Shown here: positions 31,900 through 42,729 of the stretch, in pieces
How positions within the stretch are numbered: the stretch's first letter is position 1
Layout of the letters: every line of letters begins with the position of its first letter
Origin: Micrasema longulum
Lineage: Eukaryota; Arthropoda; Insecta; Trichoptera; Brachycentridae
Reading direction: 5' to 3'
NCBI GenBank assembly: GCA_022494885.1
Contig: JAGVSM010002388.1
Span: forward strand, 372,001 to 436,000
Length of the DNA: 64,000 nucleotides
Notes under the pieces: model-generated
What the model was told of the DNA's origin: nothing
Seen by the model: the letters and a program-made list of their open reading frames with translations, nothing else
The model's database searches: none
Position numbers and translations under genes: made by a program

Positions 31900-33600
31900 T
31901 GAGAAAATATGAATTCTCCACGTGTTTTGAAGTTTTCGTGTTTATGATTTTTGAAAATAAATAACGTAATAGTACAATTCGAAGGATCAAATCAAGAGGA
32001 ATGATTCCTTTTATGTTGATTAAATATGTTTAAATTGTAATGTCAAATTGAAAATGTGAAAGTTTTGTTATTTTATGTTTCAGCATTAATTTACGAAATC
32101 TTTTATTTATTATATTTAGGTAAAATTATTCGCTTTACATTTTACTGCAGTTAACATAATATGTAAATGTAAGTATGTGTGTATTTGTAGGTACATAAAT
32201 ATGTTTGATGTTTCTATAAATGTATCAAATATATGAGTGTTTATAAAAAAATGTATATTGTAAATAAATAAACACACAAACAATTTGATGACAGATACCA
32301 TGTAAAATAAACCACAAAAACTAGAATATGCAAACTAGATAACGATTTATTTACCTGAGCATACTTTGTAACTCAATTATACTAATCAACATTTTTTTAA
32401 CCAATTCTGAATCAAACCTAGAAACCCATCAAAATATTCGCGAACCACTCTAATTTACGAGTCAAATCCGTTTTGAATATCACTCTGAAGAACATACGAA
32501 AAAAAAAAAATTAATACCATGTTATAACTTTTGAGTAATAATTTACTCGTTTGTTATATTTTATAATAATACGTAAGCCGATAAAGTGTTCTAAAATAAT
32601 GAATATAAATATTTGCTTTAATACTCTTAAAAAGCTGGAAATATCGTTAAATTCTACTGAAAAAAAACGGTTTGTATTATTCGAGAAGCTTAAAATGAGG
32701 TATTTGATAATAGATGTGTTTGTTTTTTAACATAACTAATTAGCTAGCAACCAAACGGCAGTTTTCGCAAAAGAAGTTTTCATTTTAAATACACCCACAC
32801 TGACAAAAAAATATTCTTACGCTTTCGGAAACTGGATCTTGTGTTGTCAAGTGAGAGATAAAACAGGACATTCCAGAATTTCACAATAAAAAAAAAGTAT
32901 TATATTACATCACTCAAGAAGACTCGGATGATAGGATAAAATGTAAAACTATTTGGTGTAAATGTTACCAGAAATGTATGAAATACGGCACTAAATATAA
33001 TTCCCATGCAAACTATGTTATACATATAATTTTCAAAAAATTTGAAGAACAAAATACACATTTACTAAAAAATGAATATACTCGTATTTCCTAACTATCT
33101 GACAGAGATGTGTTAAATTGAAGGAATTGATATTGATGATCAACACTGCGAAGTATTGCCGAATGATGATGCCAGACACCAAATTTCTGTTAAAAAACTT
33201 CTCATGACTACTGGTTGCAGGTTAGGTTAGGTTAAAGTTTTATGTATTTATTTATCAACAATATTAAAAATTCATTTATTAGGGACAGAGACACAGTTCA
33301 TAGCGACACAACTTGCATCGACTCGATAGAAAATCTGCGTTGAGTCGGAGCACTTGTAATTCATTCATAAACATACAAACACACAAATTATTTACGTTTA
33401 TATTCACATAAACATATATTACTATAACATTCTAAGATATGACATTTGTTACAAGATTCTCTTTTTCAACATATTATTATTTGGATATTATGTGTACCTA
33501 TTTTTATTTTCAATATTTCTCTTTAAAATTCCCAAATTCCACACAAGTCAAAGTAAAAATTGTTTTGTTTTCAAAGAAATAAAAAAAATACTCTTATTTT
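31900..33600. other. AT-rich region, nothing recognised
   Basis: 33240-33460 resembles a retroposon 3' part (TATTTATTTATCAACAATAT ... AGGGACAGAGACACAGTTCA) but has no coding end to identify it. Confidence 0.4.
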
Positions 33601-33604
33601 CCCA

Positions 33605-33870
33605 ATAAATAAATAAAATCAGTGAATAAATTCAAAGTAAATTTAAAGAAATATTTAAAACCTGAGTAAAAACAACTTTACATTTTAATTAGTATTACTG
33701 TATTATTATTTTCGGTTTTTATTTACATTTCGTATAATTTAAATTTTTTTCTCATGTTTATCCGAAATAACATAACTTCAAATTACTAAAAAAAATAATA
33801 GTGTAAGTCATTCTCCAAGCACAAGAGCTAGTCTCTTTTTTGGAAAGTAACAGCTATAACATCAAAAAAT
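33605..33870 (+). repeat. LINE 3' end with terminal hairpin, copy 2
   Basis: This aligns with 17655-17905, including TTAATTAGTATTACTGTATT, TTCTCCAAGCACAAGAGCTA and TAACAGCTATAACATC. The hairpin arms (33810-33818 and 33840-33848) have diverged. Confidence 0.55.
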
Positions 33871-34179
33871 TATAAAAGTAGTTTGTGTAGAAAAAAAAAC
33901 TCGTTATCAACTATGTTATTATAATAGTTAATAAAAAACAAAATTTTGTCAACTTTTGTCCGATCGTCTCAAAAAAGAAGTTAAAAAAATCTTTGTAAAT
34001 ACCTTCTATCTAAATATTTAGTTTTTCTTAAAATTTACTTCATAAGTCATTAACTACTTTAAAAATAGCACGCTTGCACCTGTCTGAACAGGTTCAAAGG
34101 AAGTTATATTGATTCTTATGTATGAATATTGTCTTCATTACACCTATTAGTCAAGAGTATTAATGAAACGATTAACAAG

Positions 34180-34640
34180 CTTACTTGGGAGACACGCCGT
34201 CCATAAATGAATCACAAGAACGCTGTGATAATTTAAGTAAGGTCGTTACCTGACTGCCGCGTACAAAGCCCGCCTTTGCCTCCGGAATCTCGCTTATCTC
34301 CCAGATTATGCGAAGCAGGGTAGGCGGTTTTGTCTCAAGAATACTCCTCCCGAGGAACGAAAGTCGCGTGTCCTTTTCGGGAGCTCATTTCTGACGAAGC
34401 ACGCGATGTTTTCGGGAATAGGTCTCCCGCCTAACACGTCTGGGGGGAGATTCCTGCTAGAAAATGGGCCAATCGTCTCGCGTGACGCCACTCAGAATGG
34501 GGCCGATAATAAAGAGAAGACACCTCCAGTCGATCGAAACATCGCCAGGTTAAATGAAGAGAAAATTTGACGTGTTCATCAATCCCGCGGTCGAGCGAGT
34601 AAGTGAATTCTCATCAGTTTTTTTAGCTGAGTAAAAATAT
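34180..34640. other. G+C-rich patch of unknown origin
   Basis: About 400 bp of clearly higher G+C content with a 61-codon minus-strand frame (34491-34306) that I do not recognise. It could be a host exon or regulatory region, or an old element. Confidence 0.35.
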
Positions 34641-34654
34641 TTTTAATTTGTTGC

Positions 34655-34830
34655 AACAGAGAGTAGAAACATTTTTGAGAAGTAATTATATAAGTCTAGG
34701 CATTTACAGGCCTATGACCTGTCATTGCCTGGTCTAAGTTACACACTTTAAACATCTACATTTCTTCAACTCTTCCGTCTGTTGACTTTTGTAAAGTAAA
34801 GTAGCCAAAACCTTTATCATGTGTACTTTT
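34655..34830 (-). repeat. Family R, single arm
   Basis: AATTTGTTGCAACAGAGAG, GAGAAGTAATTATATAAGTC and CTGTTGACTTTTGTAAAGTA match the left arm of the foldback at 52468-52912. Confidence 0.6.
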
Positions 34831-35535
34831 TTGTTTTTACTTTACATTTACCTTACTAGGGTCAGCTTCCTTGTTCTAAAATAGTTTTTTTTTCATGAAT
34901 TTTTAGAAAAAAATCAATCGAAATAAACATTTTTCCACTTAGATTGCTTTCTTTTATTTTTTTCCCATTCTATAAAATTCATCTACAAATCATCATATTT
35001 CCACGTTGGTGCATAAGCAACTTCATCGGTAAACGAAATGTTCTGTATTTTGATAATATGTTAGTTGAAGGTAAGGTCAGTCTTGCGCGTTAGGTGCTAG
35101 TCCAGAAACAATGAAATATTGCGGTTTAAACAACTTTTAAAATTACTATTTCTCATCCACCCTGCCAGTATCTAACTCAGGACCTTAAGAATAGTAAACG
35201 AACGCGTCAACTACTTCACAACAAAGCTGACTTATCTCTACTCGATTTACTGACTCGGACTTTTTGCCTGAGAGCAGCCCCAGAGTCAAAAACACACATC
35301 CAGGGCCCTGCTTCTATTTCATAAGCAGAACTGTTTTCTTCATCTACCTGAACATAGAGTAAATACAGATGTGTATTTTAATTGTAATTTAACTCCACTG
35401 TTTTTACAAACGCACGTGTATTCGTTATTTCCATAATCTCTTTTTTCATTAAAAAAAAAATATGTGTATATTTGCGTTCTAATAATTTACGCAAATATTT
35501 AAATTTTGAGGGTTATTTTTATTTATTTATTTTAT
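34830..35535. other. Unassigned AT-rich region
   Basis: The patch 35160-35310 is richer in G+C but encodes nothing I can identify. Confidence 0.4.
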
Positions 35536-35539
35536 TTTA

Positions 35540-35706
35540 TTTTTGCACCACAACAGGCCAGAAGTAATTACAGTGGTGAATTACATCACAGAACACTCAG
35601 ACTTGAGAAAAAAATCATTTTAATTTTTGTGTTCTCATCGGAAATCGAACCTGGAACCTTTCGTGCCTGAGTCAAGCGTATTGACCACTACACCACGGAG
35701 GCCGCC
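35540..35706 (-). repeat. SINE family A, copy 4
   Basis: Minus strand: GGCGGCCTCCGTGGTGTAGT, B box GGTTCGATTTCC, GATGAGAACACAAAAATTAA, and GTAATTCACCACTGTAATTA. It is close in sequence to 12434-12605. Confidence 0.75.
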
Positions 35707-35749
35707 AATTCGCGTTCTAATAATATATGCAAATATTTCAATTTTGAGG

Positions 35750-35882
35750 GTTATTTTCAACGAGTTGTAAATAATTCAGTATTAGAAAAAGGAAATCAAG
35801 TTGGCGTAGAGTTGGGTTCGAGCCCTCGTCCTCTGATTCCTAAGTCCGTGACACCATCCACGGGACCACAACCCATATGTTG
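35750..35882 (-). repeat. SINE family C, copy 4
   Basis: Head TGTGGTCCCGTGGATGGTGT, B box GGCTCGAACCC, and body with AATTATTTACAACTCGTTGA. It follows the family A copy after a short duplicated stretch (CGTTCTAATAATTTACGCAA at 35477 and CGTTCTAATAATATATGCAA at 35713), which suggests a segmental duplication around the SINE insertion. Confidence 0.65.
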
Positions 35883-35974
35883 ACCTTTGCATACTATTTA
35901 TCACGTCAATAATGCCACTAATGGCGTTTACAAATGAATAAAGAAATGTGTGCTGACATAAAAAAAATAAACCA

Positions 35975-36160
35975 ATGATATTTTGAGTTTGTCCAAATGT
36001 TCGTAGACAAAGACTGGATTCTATCAGGAAGTTATTAAAATAAACCTATTTCAATAGAGATGGAGAACATTTAAGCCAAAGAATATGGAGGTCTAGTAAT
36101 TTACAGGGCTTGTGACCTTACCCAAATAGTTAAAGTTTCAGCTTTTTAACTTGACATAAA
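35975..36160 (-). repeat. Family R fragment
   Basis: TTGAGTTTGTCCAAATGTTC and ATTTACAGGGCTTGTGACCT, in reverse order relative to 700-985. Confidence 0.5.
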
Positions 36161-36564
36161 TGAACATTGAAAACATCCACCATATACCCGAATCCGTTTT
36201 AAAGACTAAATTTATTTCTTTTGATTCACTCATACAAACGAGCGTTTTTTATAGCGAATTGATTATATTTCTTCCTCTGCTAACCAAATTCAGTAAGGAA
36301 AAGCGCGAACAAATATTTACATTTACAACTTCCAATGTCATTTTCACTGTCGCTTTAAAATCCTCCTCTCATCGTCTACAAGGTAGGGACAAGGGGAAGT
36401 GAAAATAAAATAAAAAAATAAATTCATGACTCAATTCAAACCCTTTTATGTCGACAGTGATAGGAAACGTCCGTTTCTACTCTCTGAAGCACCAAAACGC
36501 CCCCAGGTGACACTCGAGGCCGGTCACCGGCGGCGCACCCAAAAGCAGCAAAAATTACCAGATG

Positions 36565-36735
36565 GAAAAATTGAGGAAATATGGATGTTCCAATTAAGAC
36601 AAAATGAAAAACATGACACAATGTGTGGCTTTTTAAATCAGCCAATGACAGGCCATAAGCCTTGTGAATGCCAATTTCCTTATATGAAATCTCTGTTGTA
36701 ATATGTTTATGAAAATTAACAATTTTAAAATATTT
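36565..36735 (+). repeat. Family R fragment
   Basis: TTGAGGAAATATGGATGTTC and AATCAGCCAATGACAGGCCA match the R core. A G+C-richer unassigned 120 bp precedes it (36440-36560). Confidence 0.55.
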
Positions 36736-36739
36736 CACT

Positions 36740-37680
36740 GTAATCTTCATCTGTCTGGAGACAGACAGATTATATACGATTTTTTTATTTAAAAAAATGC
36801 AATTGTTTCCCATTTGAATACGTTATTTGAACAGAAAATGAGAATGAATTTTATTTAGCCCAAAACACGACACAGATTCTTGCGGTCCCAAATCAAATAC
36901 GGGTTACACATTCCCGCTTGTTGATACCAAAATGAATTTTAATATTTCATTATCAATTTAAATTGAAAATACCGCGGCTAGAGTGTAAAAATATTTAGGG
37001 AATTCAGCTCTCCGTTGAAACCCTAAAGTTCAGTAAAACGAAGGGTACTAAATCACCCCCTAAACAATGTTCAACTATGGCGTTGGGAGACAGACTTTCA
37101 AATAATTTAAATGACAAGAAGGCGAAAATATAATTGCTGGCTTATTTTCTAAAGAAACTTTAATAATTTAACTTGTAAATGTACGAGTAGGTAGTAAATT
37201 ACTCGTTTTACACATCAACTGGAGCGAGAAGACAAGCTAACGAAGGTAAGGCATTACTTTGACCCCGGGCCGAGGTAATATAAAATAACAACAGATTATT
37301 TCCTAACAACCCTTTCAACTTTATACATTTCGTTGCGTTATTGTTCTAGTTTTTCAAATATAATGTACGTGCACAAAAACATTCATGGATTTAAAATGAA
37401 AAGAGTTGTTCACAGTGTTAAGACGAGAAAAGACTAAAAAAAACTAGCTCTGCCCACTACTTAATTCTAAAAAATTAGTTGTTACTTTGAAGGAAACGGT
37501 CTTTTCTACAACACTATACCGATGAATTTTCAATTGATTGCGCCACTTACCCGTTAACAGATGAACGCTCAAATTGCTGGTTCGCGGAATGCGTTGTCCT
37601 TTATTTACTTTGCCACAGAACCCTAAATACAATAACTGCAATTACCTACCTTATTCTGGGTTCTGGCACCTTTATTATAT
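36740..37680. other. Unassigned AT-rich region
   Basis: No repeat or gene recognised. There is a short CpG-containing patch at 37260-37275. Confidence 0.45.
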
Positions 37681-37813
37681 GGAACTTCTGTCGCGGCAGT
37701 CAGGTTTAGATCTGATCTTGTAGTCAGGAAGGAGGGGCATTTGATGATTACACAACACAGTGGATTTCATAGTTATTGATCGCAAAATACGTTCTTTGCG
37801 ATCGTGATGAGGA

Positions 37814-37850
37814 TATAAAAAGCACATGTACACACGATCAGTTCAGTTGT
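37814..37850 (+). promoter_or_regulatory. Candidate TATA-Inr core promoter
   Basis: TATAAAA at 37814-37820 lies 31 bp before the A of an initiator-like TCAGTT (37843-37848). A second TCAGTT overlaps at 37838. This spacing is the arthropod textbook arrangement. TGGCGCCGGGAC (37856-37867) follows and looks like a retroelement primer binding site. The promoter could therefore belong to a short LTR (37689-37855, starting TGTCGCGG) instead of a host gene. No coding exon is evident downstream. Confidence 0.4.
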
Positions 37851-38097
37851 TATTCTGGCGCCGGGACAATATCGGTACCCACGGTAGGTAAATGCAACAT
37901 CTTAACCAGGGCGCCGTAGGTACCAAATGAATTTGAACGCCTCATCCTAGTGAATATGCTATATATATGGGTGTGTACACGTAGAGTTTATGTGGCGTAA
38001 CCATCGAGCTTTGTTAATTTTTATTTATTTAATGCACACAATACACAATTTTATTATGGCACAATTATATTTTTTTATATCCCGACTTGTTAGAAAA

Positions 38098-38512
38098 TTC
38101 GTCACTGGACCGAGTGGATACGTACGGATTTTACCAAAAATATGGGTTGATGGATACTTATTAATTATTTTCTTTCTTATTTTTATTGATTTAGTTTCTA
38201 CTCGCTGGTGAATTTTTGGCCAAAAGAAATCGAATGGAGATTAGTCGGCCTCATGGTGTCGTGATTCGTGTGGCGGATTTAGTAATAAATATTTTTATAC
38301 TTTTTGAATTTATCGACCAGCAGATAAACGCGCGAATCATTACATCATAAGGCCTACTAAACTTCAATCAATTTTGTTTAACAAAAAATTCACCCGCAAG
38401 TAGAAACGATTTAAATAAAACCCAAAAAAAAAGAATAATATCCATCCACCCTAACTTTACCGGACCGAATGGATTGCCGCAATACGTGTGAAACGTGCCC
38501 AAAAATGACAGA
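38098..38512. mobile_element. Foldback (inverted-repeat) element
   Basis: The left arm, about 38098-38275, is the diverged reverse complement of about 38335-38512. Paired landmarks are GTTTCTACTCGCTGGTGAAT with ATTCACCCGCAAGTAGAAAC, and ACTGGACCGAGTGGAT with ACCGGACCGAATGGAT read in opposite direction. The loop is about 60 bp. There is no transposase. RNA from it would form a long hairpin. Confidence 0.6.
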
Positions 38513-38514
38513 CT

Positions 38515-39335
38515 CATTCAATTACTTTTAGAATAATAATATATAAGATGCCTCCGCTAAAGAAAGTAAAGCTAAAAATTAAAAAAAGTATGTAAAAAAA
38601 AGTGATTTATTTTTTTTATCAGAAAACCATATTTCAACGGTATGTATTGAATTTAAAATTTGGTTTATTTGATAAAAAATATTGTATTAAAAAAAAGCTT
38701 TTAATAAAGCTAACTTATTGTTGCCTCAGATTTTAAGTGTTTGGGTCAGTCACTAAATAAAATGTATAATTTTACTCTTTACGCGAGAGCAGTGTAAAGT
38801 TTCAGTAGAAATATTTTTACACGTATTTATTTATGCTTTAATTCAAAATATCTTAAAAAATAATATAAAAAATTCATCGAAATTCCTCAAGAATATTTTT
38901 TTCAAATTAATTTAAAATATTTGAATGCTTTCTGTTTCTTTTATTTCTTCAGGTAACCACAATGACTGTACAGTGAATGGAGGGAAAATATTTCGTAATC
39001 TCTGAAACTAGATGCTTGATTAACATTAAACTCGACAGTGGCGGAATTTTGTGATTTAACTTCAGAAATTCAATTATTCTAGTGAAGAAATAATTTCTCG
39101 ACTATTCTTCGCGTTATTGTGTGAGTGTGGAATATATTGTTATCTTTCTATTGTTAGAAATAACTGGATATTGTTATTTTCTCTTTACAAGAGTATCGGT
39201 TACACCAATACTTTATCTGTGTATATTTACTTATACGCTGTATACAACGCTCTGCGTCACCCTCGATAATTATAACAATAGGATGAAAATAGATTTTACG
39301 AGGCAGAAAAAATATAGAGAAGGATCTGTTTGTAA
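38515..39335. other. AT-rich region, nothing recognised
   Basis: No coding or repeat signal that I can name. Confidence 0.45.
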
Positions 39336-39339
39336 TAAG

Positions 39340-40240
39340 GCTAAACAACAACAAACTATCAAGCCGTTCCCCGTAAGGGTAGGCAGAGAGGATAGAACGC
39401 CATATCACTTTGTTTTTGCATACAGATTTCGCTTTCCTACATTCATACATTTTATCATGCACGCACGCCGATAATACCGACTTCGGAGATGTCCATCTTC
39501 AAGTGTTTGTTGAATTTGGTCATGCCATGTCTGTCTAGGTCTTCCTCTATTTTTTCATCTATCAACATTCGCATCGTCAATATTTTTAGATATTCTTTCG
39601 CTGTCCATTTGCTCTATATGTCCAAACCGACGCATAGGTCATTTCTTGATTTTGTCGATAATGCTTATAACAGCCTCATTATAATCGCCTGACGAATCTC
39701 GACATTTGCGTATCTATCGTTCATAGTTGTACCAGACATTTGCCTGAGATATCGCATTTTGACAGCATTTAGCTTACTAACATCCCTGTTTTTCCAAGTT
39801 CATAATTTGCTTCCATACATCAGGGTCAGCACCGGGACACCTCAATGAACTGCTAATTTTGCCTCTTTCGACTTGATTTAAGTGCACCATTCTCACCTCA
39901 CTCACCTTCCCTTCAACATTTTTCTTAGTTATTCCATCCCTAGTAAACATACTTCCTAGATACCCAAATTCCTTTACCCGTATCAGTATAACCCCACTTT
40001 CACTTCTTTCAAAAACTATCACAATCAATTTATTGACATTCATCAGAAAATTGCTTCCCTCGCATACATCGGGCACTTTCACGGCATATGTCATGATGAG
40101 TGTTACACATGGCTTATATATTCTGCTCTCTCTATCGATGCGCGGATCCTTATTTCTCCATATTACATTCCTCAGACACCCCGACACAGTTGATGCTTTG
40201 TTGACCTGTTCTTGGACTTCAGAGTACAAATCGCTATGAC
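39340..40240 (-). pseudogene. RTE-like LINE ORF2 C-terminal half, rearranged
   Basis: From 40240 to 39777 the minus strand has a 150-codon frame with LYSEVQEQVNKASTVSGCL, VIWRNKDPRIDRESRIYK, then VKEFGYLGSMFTRDG. In intact relatives the KEF-YLGS part precedes the EVQ-x-RV-KA part, so the order is swapped. Below 39777, broken frames give KLNAVKMRYLRQMSGTTMND, MRRFGHIEQMD and RGRPRQTWHDQIQQTLE, the C-terminal tail. The 3' terminus CCGTAAGGGTAGGCAGAGAG at 39370-39390 matches 21340-21370 reversed. The RT catalytic box is not present. It is a dead copy of an endonuclease-reverse transcriptase that retrotransposes through target-primed reverse transcription. Confidence 0.7.
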
Positions 40241-40254
40241 GGACATGGCGGAGT

Positions 40255-40281
40255 GAAAACCATAATTAAATTATGGTTTTC
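40255..40281. repeat. Perfect 27-bp palindrome
   Basis: GAAAACCATAATT and its complement flank a single central A. It lies just beyond the right edge of the RTE remnant. Confidence 0.8.
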
Positions 40282-40284
40282 CGT

Positions 40285-40965
40285 ACGATGAAGTTAATTT
40301 TGTCTTAGGTTTCTTGTTGAGATAATTCATTTTATAGAGTTCAGTAGTTCAGGCTCATTAAAGAACGAGTTGGGGGTTTTATAAGGGATTAAATAATCGA
40401 ATTCATCGACGATCTTAAAGGGGAAATATATTTATGATAGCTTCTAGCTCATTATAATATGCATATTGGCGTCTGGAAATAAATAAGACATTATTGTTGA
40501 TGCGCATACGTTCTCTAAAAAGGCAACATCTGTTCAAATTATATTTCAATTACTTATTGTTAAAGCAGTTTTGCTCTATTGCTCAACTTGAAAGCACGTA
40601 CGCCCTTCTAATACTCTCGCGTTCTCACCTTCAGCTCTACCACTATCTCCTCACAGTCTACTAAACTTTACAATGTCTGGATGTAAATCTGTCCCTCGAG
40701 ACGAGATCATCTAATATACGACGCGCAGACTTTCATTAACTCATCGAGATTTTGGAATTGAATATGCTATATTCTGCGGTTTAATTAATATAAAGATTTT
40801 TTGTTATTTGCGGATAAATGATAAAAAAATGAATGTCATTAAAATATATAATCACGCTTATTTTTTAAAACCGAATGACGATAATTCACTCACAGATATA
40901 ATAATTAATTACTTATTGTAAAAAATAAAGGAAGACTAGACCACATGACTCAATGTCACATGTTA
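40285..40965. other. Unassigned region
   Basis: Ordinary AT-rich sequence, with a G+C-richer portion at 40595-40735. No recognised feature. Confidence 0.4.
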
Positions 40966-40969
40966 ATAT

Positions 40970-41180
40970 GACCTTTCATCTTCTTCCGGTGCCTTGTCAG
41001 CTCCCCCCGACGCTGGTGATCACTGCAGCGAAATCATCTCTGTCCTGCGCTACTCGGAACCTCAATGCTTCTTATTGGCTGTATTCGCCATAGTAATTCC
41101 TGGAGAAAGATGATCAGAGTGGTTTTCCATCGCCTTCTCTGGTGGATTTTTCGTCGGGTAGTAAAATCCCAAGGTGTTTT
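40970..41180 (-). repeat. G+C-rich dispersed-repeat candidate, possibly a LINE remnant
   Basis: On the minus strand one frame reads RFRVAQDRDDFAAVITSVGG, which resembles the AQDR(D/E)-x-(F/W) tail of RTE-like LINE proteins. It is followed by a stop. The identification is weak. Confidence 0.35.
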
Positions 41181-41276
41181 TTTACATTAAAAAAATAATC
41201 TTAGTCGGAATATTTTAATATATTACATATAAGGGAAGGGGGCATTGCCTTAACTCTTTAAAGCACAGTGAACCAA

Positions 41277-41790
41277 ACGTTAAAAAAAGGTATCACATAT
41301 TCAATGTTTTTTTTTAATACTTGAACTGTGGTAAATTCCAACCTCTTTCACAACACGGACTATCTCTTCGTTCTAGTAACGAGAGAACCCTTTTAATACC
41401 CTGTCATCGCTCTAATTTTCTTGCCTCCTCTTTCACAGTTGTACCCGCTCGATTATGGAATAATTTATCCACTAATGTTAGAGACGCCCCTTCTTTATTT
41501 ACATTTAAGTCAAGATTGAAACATTACTATTTAAATATTTAAATAGTTTCTTTATCCTTCTTTTTTCATTCCCATCCCCTCTCCTCTTTTCATAGTACAG
41601 TGTTTATTTTTTTTATGCTAATCTTTGTTTTTAATTTTTGTATAAAATTGTAAGAATTAATATATCCATGTATTTGTAATTTTCTAAAACTGAACGGTTT
41701 GAGTAGGTAGGAAGAAATTGCCATAAAGCAATATGCCCGCCCTTATATGTATATGTATATACAGTGTTGAATAAATAAGTAAATATTTAT
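41277..41790 (+). pseudogene. LINE ORF2 C-terminus and 3' UTR
   Basis: An open frame (41321-41542) carries SNERTLLIPCHRSNFLASSF, VVPARLWNNL and FKSRLKHYYL, the conserved end of many non-LTR retrotransposon proteins (R-x-WN-LP-like). The 3' UTR matches 1688-1985 and ends with a GTTGAATAAATAAGTAAATA tail. It has no RT or endonuclease. The family therefore has at least two 5'-truncated copies here. Confidence 0.7.
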
Positions 41791-41794
41791 CATA

Positions 41795-42235
41795 ACAAAA
41801 TTTTCAATAAAATGTTGAAATGATATTTTCGGTCACATAAATCACTAGTTTCCGACTGATTAAAATAATTGTTTACTTTCTTACCGGAATGGTGATAGTC
41901 AAATTCACACCACCTGAACGAACGTTTTCCATAAAAAAAAATGCATTCTTTTTAAAACGACATATATTTTTTTTTTTATTAAAATAAAACATATGCTTCA
42001 AAGAGTTACCGCAATTTCTCCCTACCCACCCAAACCGTTTGTTTTGAGAAAATAAGTGGTATATAAACATATTGTTTGTATATTAGAATCATTAAATTGT
42101 ATTATAAAACAAATTTAGTATTTTTTATAAAGAAATAAAAATAAACTAATAATCGAAGTCAGCGAGGAAAAAAAGACGAGGAAGGAAAAACTAACATACC
42201 ATATTCAGATAGTGACATTTTAATCTTAATTTAAA
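41795..42235. other. AT-rich region, nothing recognised
   Basis: No coding or repeat signal. Confidence 0.45.
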
Positions 42236-42299
42236 GGCGAATAAGGAAGACGAGTCTCTGGCGTTAATGAGTAGATTACTCCACAGTCAAGCAGCTACT

Positions 42300-42725
42300 A
42301 CTATGAAAGCTTGTCAGTACCGAGGTTTATAAACAAGTACGGCCAAAGAACACTTTGTTATACAATTACTTAAATTTTCAATAAGATTCCTAAGCAGATC
42401 TTAAAAGAAAATGTCGACAAAACTTTTGAGAAAAAAGTAATTAAATGGCTAATATGTAACAAGGCTTTTTTTAATTATTACTTTATGTTAACAGTCATCT
42501 ATTTAAACTTTTGAACATAAATTTTGTGTAAAAAATACATATGCTTTTAGTTCTTAATAATGTTTATATTACTTTTTAAATTTATATAAATACTCTAACG
42601 TTTTTCTTTTAAATGAAAAATAAGAAACATGCTGAAAAGCCGGTTTTGCAGTTAAGTGGGTTTCATTATTTTTCCTTTTATATTTTCTGTTCATGTTTAT
42701 CTTCTTAAATAAAAATAAATACAAA
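42300..42725 (+). pseudogene. LINE C-terminal remnant and 3' UTR, copy 2
   Basis: LSVPRFINKYGQRTLCY and ILKENVDKTFEKKVIKWLI are encoded in 42310-42450, matching the minus-strand copy at 29745-30180. The 3' UTR includes ATTAAGTGGGTTTCATTATT-like sequence and ends with a TAAATAAAAATAAATACAAA tail. Confidence 0.6.
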
Positions 42726-42729
42726 ATAG

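Noticed and set aside
33220..33237. Insect telomere repeat (TTAGG)n
   Set aside because: Only about two units (GGTTAGGTTAGGTTAAA); too short for an interstitial telomere tract. The same holds near 57665.
36436..36813. 125-codon minus-strand frame
   Set aside because: It crosses a family R repeat and an unrelated flank, so it is a chance fusion of repeat DNA.
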